Assembly (NCBI GenBank): GCA_903864515.1
Contig: CAIPFZ010000027.1
Coordinates: 1 to 44,644 of the forward strand
Direction: 5' to 3'
From: an uncultured bacterium
GTDB lineage: Bacteria > Patescibacteriota > Minisyncoccia > Phycocordibacterales > CAIZLB01
Length of the DNA stretch: 44,644 nucleotides
Part shown: in pieces, positions 23,355 through 31,960 of the stretch
Numbering within the stretch: position 1 is the first letter of the stretch
Layout: each line of letters opens with the position of its first letter
Position numbers and translations under genes: made by a program
The notes under the pieces: model-generated
What the model was told of the DNA's origin: nothing
The model's input: only the letters and a program-made list of their open reading frames with translations
Database searches by the model: none

Positions 23355-24128
23355 ATGACCCAAAAGACTAGTACTGAAAATCTATTTAAGACACTTCAAA
23401 TAAAACCTAACGCTCAGCTTGTTTTAGACTATTTAATCAAACACGGCCTATCCCCTGTTAAAGACATAGCTCACTCTTTAAATATACCTAAATCAACTGT
23501 ATACGATTCCCTAGACGAGCTAGTCACACAAAGTTTAGTCATAGAATACTCTGAAGAAAGAGGTCGTATTTTTGGAATTGCGGACAAAGAACAAATTGCC
23601 AAAATTAGTGAACAGAAGATTAAGGAACTCCAAGATAATCAAAATAAATTAATCGAATATATCAAAAACACGGAGCGTGAAGATCCTACTTCAAAACCTA
23701 AGATAAAATTTTATTTTGGCAAGGAAGGAATTAAGCAAGCCTTTAGAGATACAATGTGGAATGAGAAATGCAAACAAACATATCTAATGTGGTCCACAAA
23801 GGACATGTTAGATATCCTTGGACCAGAGTTTAGCGAGTGGCATAGCTCAATGAGACTCAGACATAAAATTGTATTGAATGTAATCAGAAAGAAAGAAGAC
23901 AAGAAATTTGATAAAACCGAAGGTCTTAAAGAAGGATGGAACAGTTTTAGAGACATTAGACAAGCACCCAAAAATATTGATTGGAACATGAGTTATTGGA
24001 TATATGACAATAGAGTCTTATTTTCCGGTGGAGGAAGTGATAAATTTGCCTTTGTTGTGCATGACAAAGAATTTGCAAATCTAATGACAACTTTATGGAA
24101 GCAGGTCTGGGAAATTAGTGAGAAGTAG
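23355..24128 (+). CDS. TrmB-like transcriptional regulator (regulator 8)
   Basis: 257 aa from ATG 23355; a longer open frame upstream runs antisense through binding protein 8 and is rejected. Winged HTH: FKTLQIKPNAQLVLDYLIKH, then LNIPKSTVYDSLDELVTQSL. Effector half starts KPKIKFYFGKEGIKQAFRDT and ends KFAFVVHDKEFANLMTTLWK. Divergent from binding protein 8 and convergent with livM. Confidence 0.87.
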   Translation: MTQKTSTENLFKTLQIKPNAQLVLDYLIKHGLSPVKDIAHSLNIPKSTVYDSLDELVTQSLVIEYSEERGRIFGIADKEQIAKISEQKIKELQDNQNKLIEYIKNTEREDPTSKPKIKFYFGKEGIKQAFRDTMWNEKCKQTYLMWSTKDMLDILGPEFSEWHSSMRLRHKIVLNVIRKKEDKKFDKTEGLKEGWNSFRDIRQAPKNIDWNMSYWIYDNRVLFSGGGSDKFAFVVHDKEFANLMTTLWKQVWEISEK

Positions 24129-24154
24129 AACCAGTGTGTTAAGTTGAGGTAAAT

Positions 24155-25021
24155 CTACAACTTATACTCCCCCATGAACCCCTGCGGTCTATACATCATC
24201 AAGAACAATAGAAGCAATCCATATACGACTTGTCTCATTTGAGCAGCCACATCTGTTGGAAAGCCAACAAAGCGTAACGCCTCAGGCAACAACATCAAGA
24301 ACACTGTTCCCCAGAACACTCCCTTATTACTTGCAAGCCCTCCTAATATAACAATTGATAGAATAAAGATTGATTCATTCAATGAGAAACTTGATGGATC
24401 AATGAAGGTAATGTAAGAAGCAAAGAGTGCACCAGCGACAGCCGCCATTCCTGCGGCTAACACAAAAACAATCATTTTGTATATTTTTGTATTATACCCA
24501 AAGACAGAAATTGCTTGCTCATCCTCTCTGATTGCCTTTATTACTCGTCCAAAGCTAGAGCCAACAATATATTGTGATAATAAATAGACAAGAAGAGCGA
24601 GAACGGCCGAGAGAATTAAAAAATGCAAATTTGATTTAAATATAAAATCAAATATTTGCGGCCTCCCTATTCCTGGAATTCCGAGTGGTCCTCTTGTTAG
24701 ACTTTGCCAATTCAACATTATACTGAATGCGATAATATTAAAACCAAAAGATGCTAGTGCATAATAGTCCCCCTTAAACTTCCCGAGTATTGCACCAAGA
24801 ACCAAGGAGACAATCATGGCAATTATCATACCCACAATCATCGCCAAGAAAAAGTTCCATCCATATGAAGTCATTAGTATCGCCGTTCCATACGCCCCCA
24901 CCCCAAAGAATGTTGCGTGTGTGATTGAAAGTAACCCTGTATATCCCACAACAAGATTTAAACTAATTCCTAGTATTGACCAAATCGAAATTAAAACCAA
25001 AAGGTGAATTATATATTCCAT
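24155..25021 (-). CDS. livM: Branched-chain amino acid-type ABC transporter permease
   Basis: 288 aa, eight or nine membrane helices. LGISLNLVVGYTGLLSITHA and FFGVGAYGTAIL are signature LivM/LivH sequence. The permease EAA-like loop reads GRVIKAIREDEQAISVFGYN, followed by KMIVFVLAAGMAAVAGAL, typical of LivM. It ends with MYRPQGFMGEYKL. It would form the membrane channel of a HAAT-type importer with LivH and the LivF/LivG ATPases, none of which is visible here. Downstream there is only convergent regulator 8. A TATTAT box 6 nt before the ATG suggests a leaderless mRNA, but a structured RNA with terminator lies just upstream on the same strand. Confidence 0.93.
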   Translation of the reverse strand: MEYIIHLLVLISIWSILGISLNLVVGYTGLLSITHATFFGVGAYGTAILMTSYGWNFFLAMIVGMIIAMIVSLVLGAILGKFKGDYYALASFGFNIIAFSIMLNWQSLTRGPLGIPGIGRPQIFDFIFKSNLHFLILSAVLALLVYLLSQYIVGSSFGRVIKAIREDEQAISVFGYNTKIYKMIVFVLAAGMAAVAGALFASYITFIDPSSFSLNESIFILSIVILGGLASNKGVFWGTVFLMLLPEALRFVGFPTDVAAQMRQVVYGLLLLFLMMYRPQGFMGEYKL

Positions 25022-25068
25022 ATTTAAATAATATCAAAAAAGAAGGCGGGTGGCGAATTTCCTAATAG

Positions 25069-25399
25069 AAAAAAACCGCCCATTTAGGGTCGGCAGGAGG
25101 ACGACGAGATCATCCTCAATAAAAATGAAAGCGGGTGCGGAAACCCTTGATAAGCTAATATGCTAAGTACGAGAAGTGTTCCCTCTCGGATTATCACATC
25201 TACATGACTACGAAGAAAAAGACGCGTAACCGAAAACCATTAACCGCGCCACAAACAATACAATCGTAGACAGTATACCTTTTGAATATTAGCTCACTCA
25301 ATGTACAAACAGAACTCTCGTGCCTTACCGGCATTGAACAGGAATTGCATCAATCTCACAACCTGAAGAGGCAACTACCCGCAAGGATGTTCCGCACCC
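25069..25399 (-). ncRNA. Putative large structured RNA upstream of livM
   Basis: No ORF. Its ends pair through a perfect 10-bp helix (25390-25399 with 25133-25142, GGGTGCGGAA/TTCCGCACCC on the minus strand). Inside are CTACGA/TCGTAG, CGCG/CGCG, TGCC/GGCA and CGAGA/TCTCG hairpins. Downstream of the closing helix come an 8-bp hairpin (GAGGATGA/TCGTCCTC) and an intrinsic terminator (CCG-A-CCC/GGG-CGG then TTTTTTT, 25069-25093). A -10 box TATTAT (25409-25404) and a -35-like TTTAAC fit a start near 25397. I see no match to RNase P, tmRNA, 6S, SRP or T-box landmarks. It could be an independent RNA or a long livM leader. Confidence 0.55.
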
Positions 25400-25439
25400 A
25401 CAGATAATATAGCATACAAATTTAAAGTTAAACAGTCTT

Positions 25440-25860
25440 AAACAACATACAAGAAGCTAGTATTTCACATTATTAATAAAATAATTTAACACTCAAATGG
25501 TTTCAATAATTAGGGACAAGTCAGCAAGTGTGTCATAGTACACAATTTAGCTTGACACATGTCAAGGGTAGGAACATACTTACTAAGTCGCAAGGATGTC
25601 TCATCAAGAATAAATAATTAGAGCTCGGAATTTTCATTTAAAAATCGACTGCGGTAACTTCTCCCCTCCCGCATTGAAAAGTATCTAATTATTTATTCAA
25701 ATTAAAGTTTAATCACAAAGGATCACAAGTCCAAAGTTTTTTCCTTTTCTAGATATTTTTACTTCTTAATAATATTAGATAAATAGCAGCAATATTATCA
25801 GACCATTAATTGTTTACATTTAATTGGAAAAATAAAGTTGTACGCTAAATAATAAAATAA
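25440..25860. other. Gene-free stretch with long inverted repeats
   Basis: No credible ORF. A perfect 15-bp inverted repeat, GAATAAATAATTAGA (25608-25622) with its complement (25684-25698), encloses a second stem TGCGG/CCGCA (25650-25654 with 25669-25673), giving a hairpin of about 90 nt with an internal loop. A separate inverted repeat CTTGACA-CA-TGTCAAG (25551-25566) contains a consensus -35 TTGACA, with CATACT 17 bp beyond it. These could be part of another small RNA or the regulatory region of the 25865 gene. Confidence 0.4.
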
Positions 25861-25864
25861 AATT

Positions 25865-26539
25865 ATGAATAAAATAATAAATTCTCTTAAGACTACAAAA
25901 AGTTTTATAATCGCATTAGGTTTAACAACAGCAGTATTATTTACTGTAATAATGCCTTCAATCACAAGTGCTGATGTACTTTATCGTCAATTACAATTAG
26001 GATCACGTGGTGCTGATGTTACATCACTCCAATCTTTCCTAGCAGAGGATTCCACAATTTACCCACAAGGTAAAGTAACTGGATACTTTGGATCACTTAC
26101 AAAGTCAGCTGTTTCAAATTTCCAAGCACGTAATGGTATTGCAACAGTAGGACGTGTTGGACCATCAACTCTTCCTGTGATAAATGAGCAAATGTTGAAT
26201 GGAGTAGATGCCGGTGCAAATATTTCAGCTCCAATCATAACTAGTGCAGGAGTTAATAATATCAGTAGAAATTCAGCAACAATCAATTGGTATACAAATG
26301 AGAATGCAAAAGGTTTAGTTTATTACAGTACAACCCCACTTAGTTTAGGAGAACACTTAAACTCAGTTGACGTATCAGGAAACACAGCGATGGTTGATTC
26401 AAACTATCGTACAAATCAATCTGTTACACTACAAAACTTACAGCCAAATACAACCTATTACTACCTAGCGTATGTAACAGGTCTATCAGGTAGAGTTAGT
26501 ATCACATGGCCTGCAACATTCACAACTTCAAGCTACTAG
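25865..26539 (+). CDS. Secreted peptidoglycan-binding protein with fibronectin type III-like domain
   Basis: 224 aa. Signal peptide at residues ~15-37 (FIIALGLTTAVLFTVIMPSI, then TSADV). A PG_binding_1 domain follows (QLQLGSRGADVTSLQSFL ... GYFGSLTKSAVSNFQARNGI, residues ~42-100). The C-terminal half is Fn3/purple phosphatase-like: SAGVNNISRNSATINWYTNE, KGLVYYSTTPL and LQPNTTYYYLAYVTG. Such wall-associated proteins are frequent in Patescibacteria. Single gene with a terminator about 75 bp downstream. Confidence 0.85.
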   Translation: MNKIINSLKTTKSFIIALGLTTAVLFTVIMPSITSADVLYRQLQLGSRGADVTSLQSFLAEDSTIYPQGKVTGYFGSLTKSAVSNFQARNGIATVGRVGPSTLPVINEQMLNGVDAGANISAPIITSAGVNNISRNSATINWYTNENAKGLVYYSTTPLSLGEHLNSVDVSGNTAMVDSNYRTNQSVTLQNLQPNTTYYYLAYVTGLSGRVSITWPATFTTSSY

Positions 26540-26615
26540 TCAGTCAAATAAAATTAGACCCGCAAAGGTTGGAGTAGAATTGAAGAAAATACTTAGTCTA
26601 ATCTAAGTAACAAGG

Positions 26616-26640
26616 ACCGTCATTAATTTGGCGGTTTTTT
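26616..26640 (+). terminator. Intrinsic terminator
   Basis: ACCGTC / GGCGGT stem (one G-U) with an 8-nt loop, then T6. A second small hairpin ACTTAG-TCTAAT-CTAAGT lies just upstream (26591-26608). Confidence 0.72.
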
Positions 26641-26694
26641 GTTATCATATATTTTCTTTTACCTTTTTTTCAGAAAAAATGCTAATATACCCCA

Positions 26695-27960
26695 ATGGAA
26701 ACAAGTACTAAATGGGACACAATCATTGTTGGAGGAGGACCAGCTGGAATGATTTCAGCAGGAAAGGCAGCAGAGAATGGTGCCCGCGTTCTTCTAATTG
26801 AGAAAAATGAAACTCTTGGTAAAAAGTTATTAATCACTGGTGGAGGGAGATGTAATGTCACAAATTCTGAATTTGATGTAAGAAAATTTTTAGAGAGATT
26901 TAAAGATGATGGTAAATTTCTTTTCTCTGCTTTTTCACAACATAGTGTAAAAGACTCCTTAGATTTCTTTCACAAAAGAGGAATGGAAACTAAGGTGGAA
27001 AATGAATTACGTACCTTCCCTGTCTCTGATAGATCACAATCCGTCTTAGATGTTCTCTTGGACTACATGAGAGAAGGTGGAGTTGAAATACTTTCCAATT
27101 CTCCAGTTGTTGGAATTGCAATGGAAGAAAATAAAGTGATTGGTGTTATTCTAAAAAATAAGAAGGTTTTACATGCAGACAATGTGATAATAGCAACGGG
27201 TGGAGCATCTCTTCCAGAAACTGGTTCAACAGGAGACGGCTTTGCGTGGCTTAATAACATTGGCCACACAATAATTCCCCCTACCCCATCCCTTGTACCT
27301 GTTGCCATAAAAGATAAATGGATAGAAAGTCTTGCTGGCATTAGCTTAACTGATATAAAAATTTCAATATTTCAAAATGATAAGAAACAATTATCCAAAA
27401 AAGGAAAGATTCTCTTCACTCATGTTGGATTAAGTGGACCAACAATATTAAACATGAGTAAGGACATTGGTGATTTATTGAAGTATGGGCCAGTCATTGT
27501 CAGTCTTGATATTCTACCATCGGAAGACAATGGAACACTAAACACAAAACTGCAAGAATTATTTAAAGAGCATGATAAAAAGAAATTTAGAAATGCTATC
27601 GCAAATATTGTTCCGGCAAAACTCGCTCCAATAATTGTAGACCTATCATTAATTGATCCTGAAAAGGAATGCAATAGCATCACACGTGAAGAGCGAATTA
27701 AATTAATCAATCTTCTTAAGGGTATTCCCATGCAAGTAGATAAATTGCTTGGAGTAGACAAGGCAATAATCACAAGCGGAGGAGTATCACTTGATGAAGT
27801 TGATTTTAAGACAATGTCCTCTCGTCTATTTCCTAATCTATATCTAGTTGGTGATATTTTAAACATAGATCGCCCTTCTGGTGGATTCAGTCTTCAACTC
27901 TGCTGGACAACTGGAATTGTTGCTGGAGATTCTTCTACGAAATCCTTGAAAAAATCTTAA
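26695..27960 (+). CDS. HI0933/BaiN-family FAD-dependent oxidoreductase
   Basis: 421 aa. N-terminal dinucleotide-binding motif TIIVGGGPAGMISAGKAAEN, then GKKLLITGGGRCNVTNSEF, the signature of the HI0933-like flavoproteins. VIIATGGASLPETGSTGDGF and the C-terminal NLYLVGDILNIDRPSGGFSL with LQLCWTTGIVAG complete the FAD domain. Physiological substrate is not established for most members. TAATAT lies 6 nt before the ATG (leaderless type). Its 3' end overlaps the convergent PLD-like gene by 26 bp. Confidence 0.92.
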   Translation: METSTKWDTIIVGGGPAGMISAGKAAENGARVLLIEKNETLGKKLLITGGGRCNVTNSEFDVRKFLERFKDDGKFLFSAFSQHSVKDSLDFFHKRGMETKVENELRTFPVSDRSQSVLDVLLDYMREGGVEILSNSPVVGIAMEENKVIGVILKNKKVLHADNVIIATGGASLPETGSTGDGFAWLNNIGHTIIPPTPSLVPVAIKDKWIESLAGISLTDIKISIFQNDKKQLSKKGKILFTHVGLSGPTILNMSKDIGDLLKYGPVIVSLDILPSEDNGTLNTKLQELFKEHDKKKFRNAIANIVPAKLAPIIVDLSLIDPEKECNSITREERIKLINLLKGIPMQVDKLLGVDKAIITSGGVSLDEVDFKTMSSRLFPNLYLVGDILNIDRPSGGFSLQLCWTTGIVAGDSSTKSLKKS

Positions 27961-28990
27961 ATATTGGAGATATAATATAATCAAACCACTTCATTTTGTA
28001 TGACTTTGCATCAAAGAGTACAGAGTCTCTTTTCCATCCATTTGTAATATTTGCAATTCTATTTATTGCCACCCTATCGTTAAAGAAAATACCAATTTCT
28101 GAATTCAATTCAAAAGACAAAAAATCAAGATTATTAGATCCAACAATTGCTTCCTTAAAATCAATCATCATAATCTTTGCATGATTCATTTGAGGTCCAA
28201 GAAAGAAATCAACCCCCAGCCTTGATAGTTTATTCATATAAAAATAGTTTACTCTATCAACAAAATGATGATCTGCTGTCTCTGGTACTAATATATGAAT
28301 ATTAACACCCCTTAGGTGTGCTTGGTGCAACAGACCCATAAACCAACGCCTTGGCATAAAATATGGCGTGACAAGAGTTATGTTTTCCTTTGCCATAGAT
28401 ATGTGTGTTGTGTAAATCTTTCTTAATCTATAATTATTCTTAACTGGAGAATGTTCAATGAGCCAATCTTTAACTCTTCTCTTCTCCTTTTTGTTTTTAT
28501 GTACCTTATTTTTCTTTATACTCTTTAAAACTATTTCAGGATCCTTCCCTCCGCATTCAATATAAGTCTTTGCAAATGATCTGATTATTGAATGAACCAA
28601 TTTCCCTCTAACCCTCACAACCAAGTCATTCCACAAGGATGAACTTTGATGAAAATTAACACCACCAATAAAGGCAATCTTACCATCAATAGCTAATATT
28701 TTACGATGAGTTCTGTGTAAGAAATAACTCAAGAACAACAGCTCAGCACCTGATTCCCTTATATCGGAAATAGCTTTTTTACTTAATCCAAAACTTCCAA
28801 AGGAATCCAATATAATTTTAACCTTAATACCTGACATTGCCTTTTCCTTTAATAAAGTTAAAAAATCAAATTCAACCATGTCATCTTGAAAAATATAAAC
28901 CTCCAAATAAATAGACTCCCTTGCAGAGGAAATAGCCTCAAACATTGCCTGCCAAGTTTTTTGTGAATTAGCAAAGAATTTATAAATCAT
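27935..28990 (-). CDS. Phospholipase D-family protein, cardiolipin synthase-like
   Basis: 351 aa with two HKD motifs: HRKILAIDGKIAFIGGVNFH (~residue 95) and HAKIMMIDFKEAIVGSNNLD (~residue 268). The second has GSxN, the first GGxN. Cardiolipin synthases of this family join two phosphatidylglycerols. Unlike classic ClsA there are no N-terminal membrane helices; the body starts MIYKFFANSQKTWQAMFEAI. A basic stretch at residues ~160-175 (KSIKKNKVHKNKKEKRR) may contact the membrane. Confidence 0.87.
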   Translation of the reverse strand: MIYKFFANSQKTWQAMFEAISSARESIYLEVYIFQDDMVEFDFLTLLKEKAMSGIKVKIILDSFGSFGLSKKAISDIRESGAELLFLSYFLHRTHRKILAIDGKIAFIGGVNFHQSSSLWNDLVVRVRGKLVHSIIRSFAKTYIECGGKDPEIVLKSIKKNKVHKNKKEKRRVKDWLIEHSPVKNNYRLRKIYTTHISMAKENITLVTPYFMPRRWFMGLLHQAHLRGVNIHILVPETADHHFVDRVNYFYMNKLSRLGVDFFLGPQMNHAKIMMIDFKEAIVGSNNLDFLSFELNSEIGIFFNDRVAINRIANITNGWKRDSVLFDAKSYKMKWFDYIISPIFKIFSRIS

Positions 28991-29059
28991 ATGGTTATTA
29001 CCTCTCTATTATACACCAAATTATGCATATATAGTACGAGATGTTACAATGGGATTACT

Positions 29060-29461
29060 ATGAAAAAAGGATATAAACAAAATATTGAGAAAGAGACTTT
29101 AGCGAATACAAATTTCAGAAAGGTACTCTACACCGGAGAGCATATGCAACTGGTTCTTATGTCTCTTAAGCCAAATGAGGATATAGGATCAGAAATTCAC
29201 ACTGAGAATGATCAATTTTTTAGATTTGAAAAAGGTAACGGAAAAGTAATAATCGGAGAGGCAGAATATGAAGTTGAAGACGGTGACGCTGTTGTTGTAC
29301 CATCAGGCACGCAACATAACATTATAAACACATCTTTTACTGAAGATTTGAAGATGTATACAATCTACTCCCCTGCACATCACAAAGACGGAATAATAAG
29401 AGAAACAAAAGAAGAGGCTGAGAAAGATTCTCCTGAATTTGATGGGATATTAACTGAATAA
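29060..29461 (+). CDS. Cupin-domain protein
   Basis: 133 aa from ATG 29060; the 69 nt upstream are in frame but look like the divergent promoter region. Cupin motif 1 GSEIHTENDQFFRFEKGNGK and motif 2 DGDAVVVPSGTQHNIINTS give His and Glu-type metal ligands. Small single-domain cupins often bind sugars or metal-bound metabolites; function here unknown. The acyltransferase gene starts 10 bp after its stop, so the two are likely one operon. Confidence 0.85.
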   Translation: MKKGYKQNIEKETLANTNFRKVLYTGEHMQLVLMSLKPNEDIGSEIHTENDQFFRFEKGNGKVIIGEAEYEVEDGDAVVVPSGTQHNIINTSFTEDLKMYTIYSPAHHKDGIIRETKEEAEKDSPEFDGILTE

Positions 29462-29471
29462 AACCTCCAGT

Positions 29472-30659
29472 ATGACCAGTAGCAAGCCGGTGTATTTTGA
29501 AAATCTTGATGGTCTACGTTTCTTTGCGTTCCTTGCAGTGTTTATTTCTCACGCTTCACTTTTTTTAGGATATAACAATGAATCAAATCTCTGGCTCGGT
29601 ATAAAAAAATATATATTAATCAATGGAGATGTTGGCGTATCCTTTTTCTTTGTATTATCTGGATTTTTGATAACCTATCTATTATTTAGAGAAAAGGATA
29701 ATCATGGAAAGATATCTCTGAAGAATTTCTATTTACGAAGAATATTAAGAATTTGGCCAGTGTACTTTATAACGCTAATTGTTGGATTTTTTATATTGCC
29801 GATCGTAGCAAAGCTACTACTTGAGAATGGTTCATTCATATTTTCATTAACACCAACATTCTCCATACTACCTTATTATCTATTTTTCCTAGCAAACTTC
29901 AATCTTGCATTTTACGGTGGAGGAAGCGTTCCCGTGGATGTTTTATGGTCAATATCAGTTGAAGAACAATTCTATTTGATTTGGCCATGGGTAATTGCAT
30001 TTCTTCCAAGAAAACATCTTTTGAAATTTCTAGGTAGCATAGTTCTAGTATCATGTATTTACAGATATACCTATGCACTTTCACCTAATGTAATAGCCTA
30101 TTCAACTTTTTCTGTTATGTCAGATTTAGCGATAGGTTCAATGCTCGCCTTCTTTGTCTACACTAAAAATTATACAGCAGGTAAGATACGCGGTGCTATT
30201 CTATCCATTCCAAAAAAAGGAATTGCAATAATTTATGCAGTCATGTTTCTTTTAATATTTGGAAGGCATCTAATTACAGACCTACTGATTCAAAACAACT
30301 CAATTGGTCATTCAATTTTTTACAATTTATTTGTTGCAATTTTACCACTGATTCTTGCTCTTCTTTTTGCTTTTGTAATTTTTGAACAAAATGAATCTTC
30401 AAAATCCCTCTTTAAGATTGGTAGATCAAAGACAACCACGCTCTTGGGTAAGATATCATATGGACTATACTCATATCACATGTTTGCATTTGTTATTGTA
30501 TTGCTAACAATATCATCTCTGGGATTTAGTCTAGAATACACATCATTCTTTCAATGGTTAATTATATCTCTCTTGTCTCTGATTTCTGTATTAATCCTAG
30601 CTTTTATTTCCTATTACGGCATAGAAAAATGGTTCTTAAAGATGAAACCGAAGGATTAG
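29472..30659 (+). CDS. Acyltransferase 3 family (OafA/YrhL-like) membrane protein
   Basis: 395 aa, about ten membrane helices. FENLDGLRFFAFLAVFISHA carries the conserved His of the family, GDVGVSFFFVLSGFLITYLL and RRILRIWPVYFITLIVGFF are also signature regions, and VDVLWSISVEEQFYLIWPW is typical. The family transfers acetyl or other acyl groups to cell-surface sugars. It probably modifies an envelope polysaccharide. Second gene after the cupin. Confidence 0.92.
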   Translation: MTSSKPVYFENLDGLRFFAFLAVFISHASLFLGYNNESNLWLGIKKYILINGDVGVSFFFVLSGFLITYLLFREKDNHGKISLKNFYLRRILRIWPVYFITLIVGFFILPIVAKLLLENGSFIFSLTPTFSILPYYLFFLANFNLAFYGGGSVPVDVLWSISVEEQFYLIWPWVIAFLPRKHLLKFLGSIVLVSCIYRYTYALSPNVIAYSTFSVMSDLAIGSMLAFFVYTKNYTAGKIRGAILSIPKKGIAIIYAVMFLLIFGRHLITDLLIQNNSIGHSIFYNLFVAILPLILALLFAFVIFEQNESSKSLFKIGRSKTTTLLGKISYGLYSYHMFAFVIVLLTISSLGFSLEYTSFFQWLIISLLSLISVLILAFISYYGIEKWFLKMKPKD

Positions 30660-30741
30660 TCGCGACTCTATCTTTTTTCATAACTCGTGGTATTATTACA
30701 AACGGTCTTAGACCAGAAACCCACAAAGAAAGGAGTTCTTT

Positions 30742-31143
30742 ATGCCAAATAGAATGCCGGAATTTGATCATCGTGGATACACGATGGAGCAAGTCATTGA
30801 AGCCCTGACCTGCCCCGTAAACAGACACGCAACGAGAGTTAAGCATAGTTGCACTGATTACGATCTATTTAAAAATCCACAATGGCTTCTAGACAACTAT
30901 ATCGAAAATGGCGGAGCTGAAGGTTTCGCCAAGAGAAGAGAGGAGTACAAGAGTCTATGCGAATACGTGGAGACATGTTGGTTCGGAGAAGTTTGTGAGC
31001 TTGCTCTTGCTCGTTCAAGATATAGTATGTGTCCAATCAGGTACATAAGTAACAAATACGGTCGATTCATTTGTGGCCGTTGCTGTGCTAAAAAAGCACT
31101 ATTGTTGGCAGAAAAAGCCAAATCACCAGAGGATCAAAAATAA
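30742..31143 (+). CDS. Cysteine-rich hypothetical protein
   Basis: 133 aa, soluble, with ten Cys, including CEYVETCWFGEVC and the C-terminal ICGRCCAKKALLLAEKAKS; a zinc-binding fold is possible. No recognised family. It has the strongest ribosome binding site in the window (AAAGGAG, 7 nt before ATG) and a perfect terminator behind it, and is less AT-rich than its neighbours: a self-contained unit like the 8458 and 21420 genes. Confidence 0.6.
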   Translation: MPNRMPEFDHRGYTMEQVIEALTCPVNRHATRVKHSCTDYDLFKNPQWLLDNYIENGGAEGFAKRREEYKSLCEYVETCWFGEVCELALARSRYSMCPIRYISNKYGRFICGRCCAKKALLLAEKAKSPEDQK

Positions 31144-31152
31144 ACAATCTTG

Positions 31153-31178
31153 TGCCGCCCTATCGGGCGGCATGTTTT
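31153..31178 (+). terminator. Intrinsic terminator
   Basis: TGCCGCCC-TATC-GGGCGGCA, an 8-bp perfect stem with tetraloop, followed by TGTTTTTT. Confidence 0.9.
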
Positions 31179-31207
31179 TTAATTAATGTTATAATATTAT
31201 CAATACA

Positions 31208-31891
31208 ATGAGAGTCTCAATAATCATACCTGCATATAATGAAGAACCAAACATAAAAGATACTCTTCAGTCTGTCTTGAAACAAAACTATGCAGATTTT
31301 GAAGTTATTGTAGTAGATAATAATAGTACTGATAAAACAGCTGAAATTGCAAAGAGTATGGGGGTTACAGTTTTACATGAAAGTAGAAAAGGAACTCAAT
31401 GGGCCAGAGAGTGCGGGAGAAAAATTGCAACAGGAGAAATTATAGCAAACCTAGATGCGGACTGCCTACCTGAACCTCTATGGCTCAAGAGTGGAGTTAA
31501 ACACTTTACCAACAAGAAAGTTATCGCTGTTGGTGGGCCTTATGATTATTACGATGGAAGATGGTCATTCAGAATTTTTTCCTTAATTTTTCAGAAGACT
31601 ATTTATCGCCTATTTAATTTCTTAATGCAAAAATCTAACAAAGGTGCAGTTCTTATTGGAGGAAACGTTTTCTTAAGAGCAGAAACACTTGAAAAAATTG
31701 GCGGGTATAATACTGACATAGTATTCTATGGCGATGATACTGATACAGCAAAAAGAATGTCAAAGGAAGGTTTGGTGATATTTGATACAAAATTAATTGT
31801 AAAAACCTCAGCAAGAAGACTTAAGTCCCATGGGTCATTTAAAATATCTGTTATCTATATTTATCACTTTTTCAAGACTATCTTTTCTTAA
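31208..31891 (+). CDS. Family 2 glycosyltransferase
   Basis: 227 aa. GT-A fold opening VSIIIPAYNEEPNIKDTLQS, then VIVVDNNSTDKTAEIAKSMG. The DxD-type site is NLDADCLPEPLW, and the acceptor-side GGYNTDIVFYGDDTDTAKRM is typical. It transfers an activated sugar to a lipid or polysaccharide acceptor. TATAAT sits about 12 nt before the ATG. Confidence 0.9.
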   Translation: MRVSIIIPAYNEEPNIKDTLQSVLKQNYADFEVIVVDNNSTDKTAEIAKSMGVTVLHESRKGTQWARECGRKIATGEIIANLDADCLPEPLWLKSGVKHFTNKKVIAVGGPYDYYDGRWSFRIFSLIFQKTIYRLFNFLMQKSNKGAVLIGGNVFLRAETLEKIGGYNTDIVFYGDDTDTAKRMSKEGLVIFDTKLIVKTSARRLKSHGSFKISVIYIYHFFKTIFS

Positions 31892-31960
31892 TACCTAACC
31901 CTGATTATCGGTAGAATTTCTAAATTTTAATATAACAATAAAGCATGTTAATATTTAAAT

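Noticed and set aside
25069..25399. RNase P RNA, tmRNA or SRP RNA.
   Set aside because: GAGGAAAGUCC/ACAGARA, a tRNA-like 3' end with tag ORF, and the GGAAGCAG SRP loop were looked for on both strands and not seen.
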